Assembly: GCF_001049495.1 (NCBI RefSeq) | Contig: NZ_CDWI01000011.1 | Location: 496,001 to 560,000 of the forward strand | Direction of reading: 5' to 3' | Length of the DNA stretch: 64,000 nucleotides | Source: Microbacterium sp. 3J1 | GTDB lineage: Bacteria; Actinomycetota; Actinomycetes; Actinomycetales; Microbacteriaceae | Part shown: positions 39,849 through 50,599 of the stretch, piece by piece | How the letters are laid out: each line of letters opens with the position of its first letter | Position numbering within the stretch: the first letter of the stretch is position 1 | The notes under the pieces: generated by a model | What the model was told of the DNA's origin: nothing | Database searches by the model: none | The model's input: the letters and a program-made list of their open reading frames with translations, nothing else | Made by a program: the position numbers and the translations under genes

Positions 39849-41563
39849 CGTCGCGTGGATCCCGCACTCTTCGGGCGCTGGCCGTCGCGCTCGGCGTCGT
39901 GCTGCTGTCGGCGTGCACGGGACTCCCGACCACGGGCGATGTGCAGCCGGGACTCGCACTCGGGGCCTCTCCGCAGGACCCGGACTTCCTCCCGCTGGCC
40001 TCGGGCCCGGTGGACGGGGCGGGACCGGCAGCGATCGTCGAAGGGTTCATGGAGGCTGCGATCACGCCCGCGGACAACTGGGACACCGCGCGCGGCTTCC
40101 TCACGCCCGAGCTCGCGACCACATGGCGGCCCAACACCGGGGTGTCGATCGACGCGAGTGCAGCCACACGATCCTTCTCGTCGACTCTCGGTGAGGGCGT
40201 CGAGGCGGAGGACGGCGACACCGCGGACGTCCGGGTGCGCTTCGACCAGGTGGCGAGCGTGGATGGCACCGGGGCGTACGCGGAGGAGCTCAGCGCGTCC
40301 AACTCCGCGTTCGTCGTGACCTTCCGTGACGGCCAATGGCGGATCTCCGAGGCGCCGGACGGAGTGGTGATCGACGAGTCACGGTTCTCGCGCGTGTACG
40401 ACGACTACGCCCTGCAGTACTACGACCAGACGTGGGAGCGACTCGTGCCCGACGTCCGGTGGTACCCCCGGCGCGCGACGATCGCGACGACGATCACCCA
40501 GTCGCTGATCGGCGGGGCACCCAGCCCGTGGCTCGATCCGGCCGTGCAGAGCGCGTTCCCGCCGGGTGTGCAGCTGGCGAGGGATGCCGTGCCCATCGAC
40601 GCCGATCAGGTGGCCGACGTGGCCCTCAGTCGGGCCGCTCTGGGCCTCGACCCCACCACGCTCGCGCGCATGCGCACCCAGCTGCAGGCGACCCTCGTCG
40701 AAGCGGGTCTGCAGATCAGCCAGGTGCGGTTCAGCGTCGACGGCCGCGCTCTGGACGCCGGGGTGGTCGAGCTCATCGACCAGCCGATGGATGCCGGGAG
40801 CCTCGTCCTGAAACAGGGGGAGTTCGGCACCGTGGTGGGCAGCGAGGTCACGCCCATCCCGGGGGTGACCGAGGAGATCCTCGCCCTCCCGCAGCAGATC
40901 CTCTCCATCGACGTGGCCGTGGACGACTCGCACGCGGCGGTGCAGCTCGCTGACGGGCATGTGTATCTCGTCGGCGACGGGCGACTCGACGAGCTCGATC
41001 CGCGCGCGGGGCTGGTGCGTCCGTCGATGGACCCGCTCGACTTCACCTGGTCCGTTCCCGGCGGCGCGCCGTCGGGGCTGCAGGCGATCGGCAGCGACGT
41101 CGTCGCGCATCCGGTCGCCGGCGCCTGGCCGGAGGCCTCACAGGTCTCCGCGATCCGGGTCTCGGCAGACGGTGCTCGCGTCGCCGCCGTCGTCGTGGTC
41201 GGAGGCGAACGCTGGCTCGTGATCTCTGCGGTGGTCCGCGATGACGCGGGGGTTCCGATGGAACTCGGCGAGACCGAGCGCCTGACCCAGCTCGACGGCC
41301 CGGTCACTGGCCTCGTCTGGCTCGGTGCCGACCGGCTGGGACTGCTCGCCGACGATGAGGGCCGGGTCGTGGTGACGCAGATCGTGGGCGGATCAGGCAG
41401 TTCCGAAGCCGCGCCGACGGGGGCGGTGTCGATCGCTGGTTCTCGCGCTGCGGCGGGGGTGCGCGTGCTCGGGGCCGAGGGCGCCGTGTTCGCACGCAGC
41501 GGCTCGGCGTGGAGCGAATCCACCGTCGGCGTGATCGTGCTGGCGACGAGGGCGGGCCGCTGA
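39845..41563 (+). CDS. lpqB: Lipoprotein LpqB
   Basis: The 572-residue lipoprotein has a signal peptide ending in the lipobox LLSAC, with lipidated C24. Residues about 30-330 contain a GerMN-type domain (VRWYPRRATIATTITQSLIG; PSPWLDPAVQSAFPPGVQ) and the rest is a WD40-like beta-propeller (ILSIDVAVDDSHAAVQLADG; VSAIRVSADGARVAAVVVVG). LpqB interacts with MtrB outside the membrane and modulates MtrA signalling. Start and mtrB stop overlap as ATGA, so the three genes form one operon. Confidence 0.95.
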   Translation: MTSRGSRTLRALAVALGVVLLSACTGLPTTGDVQPGLALGASPQDPDFLPLASGPVDGAGPAAIVEGFMEAAITPADNWDTARGFLTPELATTWRPNTGVSIDASAATRSFSSTLGEGVEAEDGDTADVRVRFDQVASVDGTGAYAEELSASNSAFVVTFRDGQWRISEAPDGVVIDESRFSRVYDDYALQYYDQTWERLVPDVRWYPRRATIATTITQSLIGGAPSPWLDPAVQSAFPPGVQLARDAVPIDADQVADVALSRAALGLDPTTLARMRTQLQATLVEAGLQISQVRFSVDGRALDAGVVELIDQPMDAGSLVLKQGEFGTVVGSEVTPIPGVTEEILALPQQILSIDVAVDDSHAAVQLADGHVYLVGDGRLDELDPRAGLVRPSMDPLDFTWSVPGGAPSGLQAIGSDVVAHPVAGAWPEASQVSAIRVSADGARVAAVVVVGGERWLVISAVVRDDAGVPMELGETERLTQLDGPVTGLVWLGADRLGLLADDEGRVVVTQIVGGSGSSEAAPTGAVSIAGSRAAAGVRVLGAEGAVFARSGSAWSESTVGVIVLATRAGR

Positions 41564-41640
41564 CGCTGACCCGCTCTCCCCATGATGCGACGATCGGCTC
41601 GGCATCCACACGGGTGGGAGGATTCGCAGCGTTCCCGGCG

Positions 41641-41666
41641 CTGACGGATCCTCGGTCCGTCAGGAT
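41641..41666. promoter_or_regulatory. Dyad with embedded -10-like hexamer before comF-like gene
   Basis: CTGACGGA (41641-41648) and TCCGTCAG (41656-41663) are perfect inverted repeats with a 7-base spacer. CAGGAT (41661-41666), six bases before ATG 41673, matches the second and sixth positions of the local -10 pattern and overlaps the right arm. This could be an operator or a short lpqB terminator. Confidence 0.35.
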
Positions 41667-41672
41667 CGACGG

Positions 41673-42353
41673 ATGCCCTCGTCCCGCCCGTTCCGCACCA
41701 TCGGTGCTGAGCTCCTCTCGTTCCTGCTCGCCGCGGACTGCGCGGGGTGCGGGAGCCCCGAGACGCTGCTCTGCGACGACTGCCGCGAGGCGATTCGACC
41801 TCGGCCGGTAGACGTCCGCACGCCGGGCGGCCTCCCGGTGCGGGCCTCGCTGCCGTTCGAGTCGGTCGCGGCGCGCTGCATCCGCAGGCTCAAGGATGAG
41901 GGGGAGACCCTGCTCGCTCGGCCTCTGGGGGCGTCGCTGGGCGCCGTCCTCCGCGACACGGCTGGGACGGGAACGAAGGCGCTCGCGGTGCCGGTGCCCA
42001 CGTCGCGATCGTCATTCCGTCGCCGTGGCTACCGGGTACCCGAGCTGCTCCTCCGCCATGCAGGAGCCGAGCCCACCCGGCTGCTCTCGACAGAGCGCGG
42101 GGGAGCCGACCAGCGCGAGCTCGGCGTCGCGCAGCGTGCGCGCAACGTTCACGGTCGCATGTGGTCCACGCGGCGCGGGCGGGGCAGGCCGGTGATACTC
42201 GTCGACGACATCGTCACCACCGGCGCCACCCTCGATGAGGCAGCCCGGGCGCTCGACGTCGCCGGGTTCCGCGTCGTGGCGGCGGTGGCGCTCGCCGCCA
42301 CACCACGTCACAGCGAACGCACCGTGAACACATCGGAGACACGGAGTAAATGA
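41673..42353 (+). CDS. ComF-like phosphoribosyltransferase-domain protein
   Basis: The 226-residue protein has an N-terminal zinc-ribbon (C23, C26, C34, C37) and a C-terminal type I phosphoribosyltransferase fold with the PRPP loop PVILVDDIVTTGATLDEAAR near residue 175. It matches the ComF/GntX family, whose members support DNA uptake in competent bacteria but have no settled function in actinobacteria. VPVPTSRSSFRRRGYRVPEL is a family marker. Its place between lpqB and hpf is the usual actinobacterial order. Confidence 0.9.
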   Translation: MPSSRPFRTIGAELLSFLLAADCAGCGSPETLLCDDCREAIRPRPVDVRTPGGLPVRASLPFESVAARCIRRLKDEGETLLARPLGASLGAVLRDTAGTGTKALAVPVPTSRSSFRRRGYRVPELLLRHAGAEPTRLLSTERGGADQRELGVAQRARNVHGRMWSTRRGRGRPVILVDDIVTTGATLDEAARALDVAGFRVVAAVALAATPRHSERTVNTSETRSK

Positions 42354-42379
42354 CCCGTGACTTCCGTCGGCATGCGGAC

Positions 42380-42385
42380 TACGGT
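42380..42385 (+). promoter_or_regulatory. Predicted -10 element for hpf
   Basis: TACGGT would start a leader of about 57 bases that ends with a very strong ribosome-binding site, AAGGAGG at 42436-42442, before ATG 42448. Confidence 0.4.
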
Positions 42386-42447
42386 TGGGGGTCACAAGGC
42401 GACCACGGTCCGCCCTTGGCCGGGAGGACCGGGACAAGGAGGCAGCA

Positions 42448-43104
42448 ATGGAAACGAGCATCGTCGGCGTCGGGGTGGGTATCACCGACCGCTTCCGAAC
42501 CGTTGTCGAGGAGAAGATCGCCAGAGTCCAGACGCTCGCAGCGCGAGCGCAGAGACTGGATGTGAAGGTCACCCACCGGGTGTATCGAAACGGCCGAGTG
42601 CCGGACGAGACGGTCGAGCTGACGCTGGTCGGCAAGGGACCGGTCGTTCGAGCGGAGGCCACGGACGGCGACAAGTTCGTCGCGCTCGACTTCGCTGTGG
42701 ACAAGATGTCGGAGCAGTTGCGTCGAGCCAAGGAGAAGCGCGTCGACGGTCGACAGCACCCTCGCGGCGCGCATTTCGAGAAGGGCAGCGGTGCCCTCGA
42801 GGGGATCGACGTGCAGCCGGCGTCCGCCGACGTGCTGCAGGCCGTCGCGACGGGCAGCATCCCTGTGCAGAAGAGTGATGACGAGGTCTACTCGCCCGTC
42901 GTCATCCGCACGAAGAGCTTCGACGCGGAGTGGATGACGGTCGAGGAGGCGGTCGACCGCATGGAGCTGGTCGGCCACGACTTCTTCCTGTTCGTCGACG
43001 TGCGCACGGATCACCCGAGCGTCGTCTACCGTCGCAAGGGCTGGGATTACGGCGTGATCGCCCTCAGCACCCAGGCGCCGCCCTCCGAGGCTCTCGCGTC
43101 CTGA
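42448..43104 (+). CDS. hpf: Ribosome hibernation promoting factor, long form
   Basis: The 218-residue protein binds the 30S decoding site and drives formation of 100S ribosome dimers in stationary phase. Residues 1 to about 105 are the HPF/YfiA fold (GITDRFRTVVEEKIARVQTL; VELTLVGKGPVVRAEATDGD). After a variable linker, residues about 160-215 form the dimerising C-terminal domain (VVIRTKSFDAEWMTVEEAVD; HDFFLFVDVRTDHPSVVYRR). The strong AGGAGG fixes ATG 42448. A perfect hairpin follows the stop. Confidence 0.95.
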   Translation: METSIVGVGVGITDRFRTVVEEKIARVQTLAARAQRLDVKVTHRVYRNGRVPDETVELTLVGKGPVVRAEATDGDKFVALDFAVDKMSEQLRRAKEKRVDGRQHPRGAHFEKGSGALEGIDVQPASADVLQAVATGSIPVQKSDDEVYSPVVIRTKSFDAEWMTVEEAVDRMELVGHDFFLFVDVRTDHPSVVYRRKGWDYGVIALSTQAPPSEALAS

Positions 43105-43114
43105 CGGCACACGC

Positions 43115-43150
43115 AGAGCGGCCCGGTCCTCCACAGGACCGGGCCGCTCT
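43115..43150. terminator. Bidirectional stem-loop terminator between hpf and the convergent gene
   Basis: A perfect 16-bp stem (43115-43130 with 43135-43150) encloses the loop CCAC. It lies between two convergent stop codons and should end transcription from both sides, although no U-tract is present. Confidence 0.8.
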
Positions 43151-43169
43151 CACGTTCGGGGACGGTCGG

Positions 43170-44507
43170 TCAGTCGAACATGCCGTCGAGAAGGCTTCCG
43201 ATGACGAGCCCGCCGAGGAGGCCGGATGCGATGTCGCCGCCACCGCCGCCGCGTCGACCGCCGCCCCAACCGCCGCCTCCGCCCCAGCCGTCGCCGCCCC
43301 AGCCCTGATCCTGCGGCCGGGCGGAGTCGATGTCCCGCTGCGCGAGCTGCAGCGCCTCGGAGGCGAGGTGCGCGACACGCCGGGCGCTCGCGAGCGCCTG
43401 CTCGCGAGTCTCCTCTGCGGGAAGCAGGTCGGACAGGTCCACCCGCAGGCGCTCGGCCTCAGCGAGTCGGGTGCGCGCATCCGCGCCGATCCATCCGCGG
43501 TGGCCGGCGATCAGGCCGCGTGCCACGCCGAGCTGGCGGTCGGCGTCGTCGATCGCGTGCTGGACCTGGGGGATGCTCGGCAGGGGGTGCTCCGCGCGGT
43601 GCCGTGCCGTCGCGATGGCGTCGTCGAGCGCCGTGTTCGCGTCGCGCAACTGGGACAGCTCGGCGAACGGGTCTCCCGGAGTGCCTGCGGGGGAGAGCGC
43701 GCTGAGGGCCGCCTGCAGGGCGCTCACCGCGGACGCCACAGCGGGGACCTGGGGTGCCGAGCGCGCCGCGATGAGGTCGTTGCGCGAGTCCGCCACGACC
43801 TCGGCCAGCGTGGACTCCGCTCGCAGCGCCTCGATCTCGAAGTCCTCGACGGCGTCGAGCAGCGCCGACGCGCGTCGGGTCGCCTCGGTCGCCGTCTCCA
43901 GGGCCAGGTTCGCCTCTTCGTTCTGCTTCGCCTCGCGACGGCGCTCCGAGACATCCGCGCCGTGCGTGGCGAAGGCGATCAGCTGCTCCGCCTCTGCGGC
44001 GCTCGCGGTGATCTGGTGCATCGCCGAGTCCGAGTACCGTGCGGACAGGCGAGCCACGGACTCATTGGTGTGCGGGATCCTGCCGCTCAGCGCAGCGGCG
44101 TCCGCGCGCACCTGAGCGATGATCTCCGGGGCGCGGCGCACTTTCGCGATCGATTCGGCCAGCGCCGAGGTCTTCTCGTCGAGCAGATCCTGTGCCCAGT
44201 CGCAGAGCTGGATGATGCGCGCGTTGCGGGTGCGCAGCTCCTCGGGCGTGTCCGGGATCTCATCGTGGTTGAGCTGGTGGAGTTGGAACGCTTCCCGCAG
44301 ATGGGTGCGCACGGCGCTCAGGGCCTTACGAAGGTCGCCGGTGAGCGACTCCCCGAGTTCCGCCTCCGCGAAGACGAGTTCGTCGGAGGTCGAGCGGATG
44401 CGCTCGTCTGCGCCGACGAGAGCCTGCTCCGCACGTCGCGCCAGGTCGGCATCCTGTGCGGCCAGCTCTTCCTGTTCGCGCTTGCGTCTGCCCCATATTC
44501 CAGCCAT
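43170..44507 (-). CDS. Coiled-coil protein with glycine/tryptophan-rich C-terminus (TPM-protein-like)
   Basis: The 445-residue protein is mostly alpha-helical: charged, Ala-rich coiled-coil segments run from residue 8 to about 400 (AEQALVGADERIRSTSDEL; ARHRAEHPLPSIPQVQHAID). It ends with a Gly/Trp-rich stretch (WGGDGWGGGGGWGGGRRGGG) and a short hydrophobic tail. It resembles the C-terminal half of actinobacterial TPM-domain proteins, but no signal peptide and no TPM domain precede it. TAGGAT lies seven bases before ATG 44507. It may be a scaffold at the envelope; the function is unknown. Confidence 0.75.
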   Translation of the reverse strand: MAGIWGRRKREQEELAAQDADLARRAEQALVGADERIRSTSDELVFAEAELGESLTGDLRKALSAVRTHLREAFQLHQLNHDEIPDTPEELRTRNARIIQLCDWAQDLLDEKTSALAESIAKVRRAPEIIAQVRADAAALSGRIPHTNESVARLSARYSDSAMHQITASAAEAEQLIAFATHGADVSERRREAKQNEEANLALETATEATRRASALLDAVEDFEIEALRAESTLAEVVADSRNDLIAARSAPQVPAVASAVSALQAALSALSPAGTPGDPFAELSQLRDANTALDDAIATARHRAEHPLPSIPQVQHAIDDADRQLGVARGLIAGHRGWIGADARTRLAEAERLRVDLSDLLPAEETREQALASARRVAHLASEALQLAQRDIDSARPQDQGWGGDGWGGGGGWGGGRRGGGGGDIASGLLGGLVIGSLLDGMFD

Positions 44508-44514
44508 AGGACTG

Positions 44515-44520
44515 ATCCTA
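44515..44520 (-). promoter_or_regulatory. Predicted -10 element for the coiled-coil gene
   Basis: On the minus strand TAGGAT is followed by seven bases and ATG 44507. The 63-base gap to padR leaves room for a separate promoter. Confidence 0.45.
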
Positions 44521-44570
44521 GTTTCCCTGACGAGAGCGCTGGCTGTGCATCCGCTTCAGGCGAACGGGAA

Positions 44571-45173
44571 TCAGACGAGCGCAGCGCCGACCGCCCGGGA
44601 GGGGCGACCACGTTTCGGTCGATCGGGGTTCAGCTCCAGTGCCAGCGCGTGCGGGGGGTGGTCTGTGAGACGCTGCTCGACGTGGTCGAGCCAGCGCAGC
44701 TCCGCGTCCGCGGTGAACAGCATCGCGTCGAGGACGAGTTCGCGGGCGAGCCCCTGCGGAGTCCCGTCCTCGGGGGACTCGCGGAGGCGCCGCAGCGCGT
44801 CGCGATGACGGGACGATGTGATGCGCTGGACCGCGAGGACCCCGCTGACGTCGGCCCCGGGAAGAGTCGCCGCGACCGCGACCTTGATGGCGAGCTCGTC
44901 CCGTGTCGCCTGGCTGCGCTCCACGGCTGTCGCGAGCCATCGCTCGACCTCGCGGGTCCCCGCCTCGGTGATCTCCCAATAGACGTGGCCGCGCTCATCG
45001 GGCTCGCCGCGGAAGACCAACGCATCGCGCTCGAGCCGCTCGAGCGTGTTGTAGATCTGACCGACGTTGAGCGGCCACACCGAACCGGTGCGCCGATCGA
45101 ACTCGTGCCGCAGCTGGTAGCCGTAGCAGGGGCCCTGCGCGAGTATCGCGAGCAGGCTCTGGCGCACCGACAT
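44571..45173 (-). CDS. PadR family transcriptional regulator
   Basis: The 200-residue protein begins with the PadR winged helix (SVRQSLLAILAQGPCYGYQL; RRTGSVWPLNVGQIYNTLER) over residues 1-85, followed by a helical dimerisation domain of the Vir_act_alpha_C type. The C-terminus is basic (NPDRPKRGRPSRAV). ATG 45173 has a strong AGGAGG five bases upstream; a very long in-frame reading across the opposite strand of secA is an artefact. PadR proteins often repress themselves and an exporter gene; no exporter is adjacent here. Confidence 0.92.
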   Translation of the reverse strand: MSVRQSLLAILAQGPCYGYQLRHEFDRRTGSVWPLNVGQIYNTLERLERDALVFRGEPDERGHVYWEITEAGTREVERWLATAVERSQATRDELAIKVAVAATLPGADVSGVLAVQRITSSRHRDALRRLRESPEDGTPQGLARELVLDAMLFTADAELRWLDHVEQRLTDHPPHALALELNPDRPKRGRPSRAVGAALV

Positions 45174-45195
45174 GTCGACCTCCTGTGTCGAGGCC

Positions 45196-45220
45196 AAATA
45201 TATACATACCGGGAAAGTAT
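45196..45220. promoter_or_regulatory. AT-rich promoter/operator region of padR
   Basis: Bases 45196-45208 (AAATATATACATA) form an all-AT block apart from one C, unlike the surrounding GC-rich DNA; read on the minus strand it offers several TATATT/TATGTA -10 choices. ATAC at 45206-45209 and GTAT at 45217-45220 form a dyad with a 7-base spacer, a possible PadR site for autoregulation. Confidence 0.45.
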
Positions 45221-45261
45221 CGGCGGCGCGCCATGCAGGCGACGTGGAGGTCACGGGCCGA

Positions 45262-45267
45262 TAACAT
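45262..45267 (+). promoter_or_regulatory. Predicted -10 element for secA
   Basis: TAACAT in the padR-secA spacer would give a leader of about 60 bases containing GGGAGA before GTG 45336. Confidence 0.4.
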
Positions 45268-45335
45268 GACAGGGTATGTCTGGTGCGCGCCCGATCGGCG
45301 GCGGTGCCGGAACCACCGACAGGGAGATGACATCT

Positions 45336-48143
<2,808 letters not shown>

Positions 48144-48150
48144 TCCGAGT

Positions 48151-48192
48151 CGAGAAGAGGGGCCGATCCGTCTGGATGGGTCCCTCTTCTCG
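48151..48192 (+). terminator. Stem-loop terminator after secA
   Basis: CGAGAAGAGGG (48151-48161) pairs with CCCTCTTCTCG (48182-48192), and the inner bases can extend the stem through ATCC/GGAT around the loop GTCT. It begins eight bases after the secA stop and lies just before the next -10 hexamer. Confidence 0.75.
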
Positions 48193-48198
48193 TCGCTG

Positions 48199-48204
48199 TA
48201 GGCT
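48199..48204 (+). promoter_or_regulatory. Predicted -10 element for the aminotransferase gene
   Basis: TAGGCT is followed by six bases and ATG 48211 with no Shine-Dalgarno sequence. Confidence 0.5.
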
Positions 48205-48210
48205 TGCTCA

Positions 48211-49437
48211 ATGACACCATCGCGCCACTTCGACCAGTCGTCGAAGCTCAAGAACGTCCTGTACGAGATCCGTGGGAACACGCTCGTCGAGGCGGCGCGA
48301 CTCGAGGCGGAGGGCCACCGGATCCTCAAGCTCAACACGGGGAACCCGGCCATCTTCGGCTTCGAGGCGCCCCACCAGATCGTCCATGACATGCTTGCGG
48401 CGCTTCCCTCGGCGCATGGGTACAGCGACAGCAAGGGCATCGTCTCGGCCCGGCGTGCCGTCGTCAGCCGGTACGAGGAGATCGACGGCTTCCCTCGCTT
48501 CGATCCGGAGGACGTCTTCCTCGGCAACGGCGTCTCCGAACTCATCACGATGACGATGCAGGCGCTGCTCGACGAGGGTGACGAGGTTCTCATCCCCGCA
48601 CCCGACTATCCGCTGTGGACCGCCATGACGAGCCTTGCGGGCGGCACGCCCGTGCACTACCTCTGCGACGAGGACGACGGCTGGCAGCCGGACCTCGAGG
48701 ACATCCGCTCGAAGATCACACCGCAGACCAAGGCGATGGTGATCATCAACCCGAACAACCCCACGGGTGTCGTGTACTCCCGTGAGGTACTCGCGGGGAT
48801 GGTCCAGATCGCCAGGGAGCACGAGCTGCTGCTGCTGTCGGACGAGATCTACGACCGCATCCTCTTCGACGACGCGGTGCACATCCCGACCGCGACGCTG
48901 GCCCCCGATCTCCTCTGCCTGACCTTCAACGGGCTGTCGAAGACCTACCGGGTCGCCGGCTACCGCTCGGGGTGGCTCGTGATCACCGGGCCGCAGTCGC
49001 ACGCCAAGGGGTTCCTCGAAGGGATCAACCTGCTGGCGTCGACCCGTCTGTGCCCCAACGTCCCCGCGCAGCACGCCGTGCAGGCGGCCCTCAGCGGTGT
49101 GCAGTCGATCGATGCTCTGATCGCCTCGACCGGTCGGCTGCATGAGCAGCGAGACATCGCCTGGGAGGGGTTGGAGTCGATCCCCGGTGTCTCCTGCGTC
49201 AAGCCCCGCGGCGCGCTGTACGCGTTTCCGCGTCTGGATCCGGAGGTGCATGAGATCCGGGATGACGCCAAGCTCGTGTACGACCTCCTCGTCTCCGAGC
49301 ACATCCTGCTCGTGCAGGGCACCGGGTTCAACTGGCCGGCGCCCGATCATCTCCGTCTCGTCACCCTCCCGGAGCCTCGCGTGCTCGCAGAAGCCGTCGA
49401 GCGCCTCGGGAACTTCCTCTCGAGCTATCGCCAGTAG
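48211..49437 (+). CDS. PLP-dependent aminotransferase, AlaA/AspC-like (probable alanine transaminase)
   Basis: The 408-residue class I aminotransferase probably makes alanine from pyruvate and glutamate. It has the N-terminal LNTGNPAIFGFEAPHQI, the cofactor-binding VIINPNNPTGVVYS (Asn near residue 183), LLLLSDEIYDRIL (Asp) and the Schiff-base Lys in FNGLSKTYRVAGYRSGW near residue 243. GNPAIFGFEAP is typical of AlaA-type enzymes. Its last 77 bases overlap the convergent ATPase gene. Substrate preference is inferred from family similarity only. Confidence 0.9.
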   Translation: MTPSRHFDQSSKLKNVLYEIRGNTLVEAARLEAEGHRILKLNTGNPAIFGFEAPHQIVHDMLAALPSAHGYSDSKGIVSARRAVVSRYEEIDGFPRFDPEDVFLGNGVSELITMTMQALLDEGDEVLIPAPDYPLWTAMTSLAGGTPVHYLCDEDDGWQPDLEDIRSKITPQTKAMVIINPNNPTGVVYSREVLAGMVQIAREHELLLLSDEIYDRILFDDAVHIPTATLAPDLLCLTFNGLSKTYRVAGYRSGWLVITGPQSHAKGFLEGINLLASTRLCPNVPAQHAVQAALSGVQSIDALIASTGRLHEQRDIAWEGLESIPGVSCVKPRGALYAFPRLDPEVHEIRDDAKLVYDLLVSEHILLVQGTGFNWPAPDHLRLVTLPEPRVLAEAVERLGNFLSSYRQ

Positions 49438-50599
49438 CCGCCGGCGCTGACTCGGCCCGCATCGGGACCAGGGTTCGGACAGCGGCGACGAGGGACGACC
49501 TCGGCGTGACGTCCGCCATCGGGCGAGCGTGCAGCAGAGCGGCATCCGCCGCCCGCTGGTCGAAGGGTACGAACGTGATGTCGGTGATGCCGGCGAAGCG
49601 ATCGAGCGTGCGACGGATCTGCCCGCGGGCATCGAGACCCAGAGGCCCTGGTCGCAGCCGGTTCACCACGACGCTGATCGGCGTGGAGGGGATCAGACGG
49701 CGCAGCTCGGCGTGATCGCGAATGAAGCGACTGATTCCCAGCGGGTCGGCCGACGCGACGGCGATGATCGCATCGGCCTCCTGCAGCGCCGCGACGGTGG
49801 CCGCGTGGCGTCGGGGTCCGGCGAGATCGTAGGTGGCTTCGTCGTCGGCATCGAAGTCGCTCGCGACGTCCACGACCGTCTCCTCGGTCCACGACCTGCA
49901 GGCCTGGAGCGCCGAGCGCAGACGCGCCGCGGAGAGCTCCGGCCAGCGCGACGGGCGATTGATGCCGCCGAGCACGTCGATCTCTCCGGCCGCCGTCTCG
50001 AGCGTCGCCGACAATCGCGACAGCTCGGCGGCATCGAGGGCGCCGAGCTCGGCACGGCGGCACGCACCGGCGATGCCCGGGGCCTCATCGCTGAGGCCCA
50101 GGAGGAGGGCGATCGAGGGAGCGACCGTGTCGGCGTCGACCAGGGCCGTGCGGCGCCCCGCCCTGCGAAGCTCGACCGCCAGCTGAATCGCGAGCGTGGT
50201 GCGTCCCGGAGCGCCGTGAGCACCCCACACCACGGTGACACGGTGCGGTCCGCCGGCATCTCGCAGGGTGGCCTGCGGGATGTCCGCCGACAGTGCCACG
50301 GCGACCTCCCATCCGCTGGCTCCATCGGGCAGCGCCGTCGGCAGGCCGTACCGTGCCAGGAGCCGTGCGTCGCCGTGGCCACCGACCGGGATGATCCTCA
50401 CCCCCGCGCGGTCGCAGGCAGTGAGGAGGGCCGGGGTGAGCACCGCGCGTTCCGCTCTGACGACGAGTGCCTCCGTCCCTTCGGGGAGAGGCAGGATGCT
50501 GCCGGGGGCGACGACGGCGACGCGGATTCCCTCGATCTCCAGCTCCGCCGCGAGAGTCGATGCGCGAGGCTCAGCCATCGCGACCACGACGCTCGTCAC
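49361..50599 (-). CDS. CpaE/MinD-like P-loop ATPase
   Basis: The 412-residue protein has an N-terminal receiver-like region (about 1-115) without a clear phospho-acceptor set and a ParA/MinD-type ATPase. VTVVWGAHGAPGRTTLAIQL near residue 122 is a deviant Walker A (GAPGRTT, with Arg in place of the usual Lys), and RRTALVDADTVAPSIALLLG follows. TFVPFDQRAADAALL is a late SIMIBI motif. Similar proteins localise Tad pili (CpaE) or septum/sporulation factors. GTG 50599 overlaps the SAF gene stop (GTGA). The last 26 codons lie antisense to the aminotransferase end. Confidence 0.8.
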   Translation of the reverse strand: MTSVVVAMAEPRASTLAAELEIEGIRVAVVAPGSILPLPEGTEALVVRAERAVLTPALLTACDRAGVRIIPVGGHGDARLLARYGLPTALPDGASGWEVAVALSADIPQATLRDAGGPHRVTVVWGAHGAPGRTTLAIQLAVELRRAGRRTALVDADTVAPSIALLLGLSDEAPGIAGACRRAELGALDAAELSRLSATLETAAGEIDVLGGINRPSRWPELSAARLRSALQACRSWTEETVVDVASDFDADDEATYDLAGPRRHAATVAALQEADAIIAVASADPLGISRFIRDHAELRRLIPSTPISVVVNRLRPGPLGLDARGQIRRTLDRFAGITDITFVPFDQRAADAALLHARPMADVTPRSSLVAAVRTLVPMRAESAPAATGDSSRGSSRGARRLLRAREAPGG

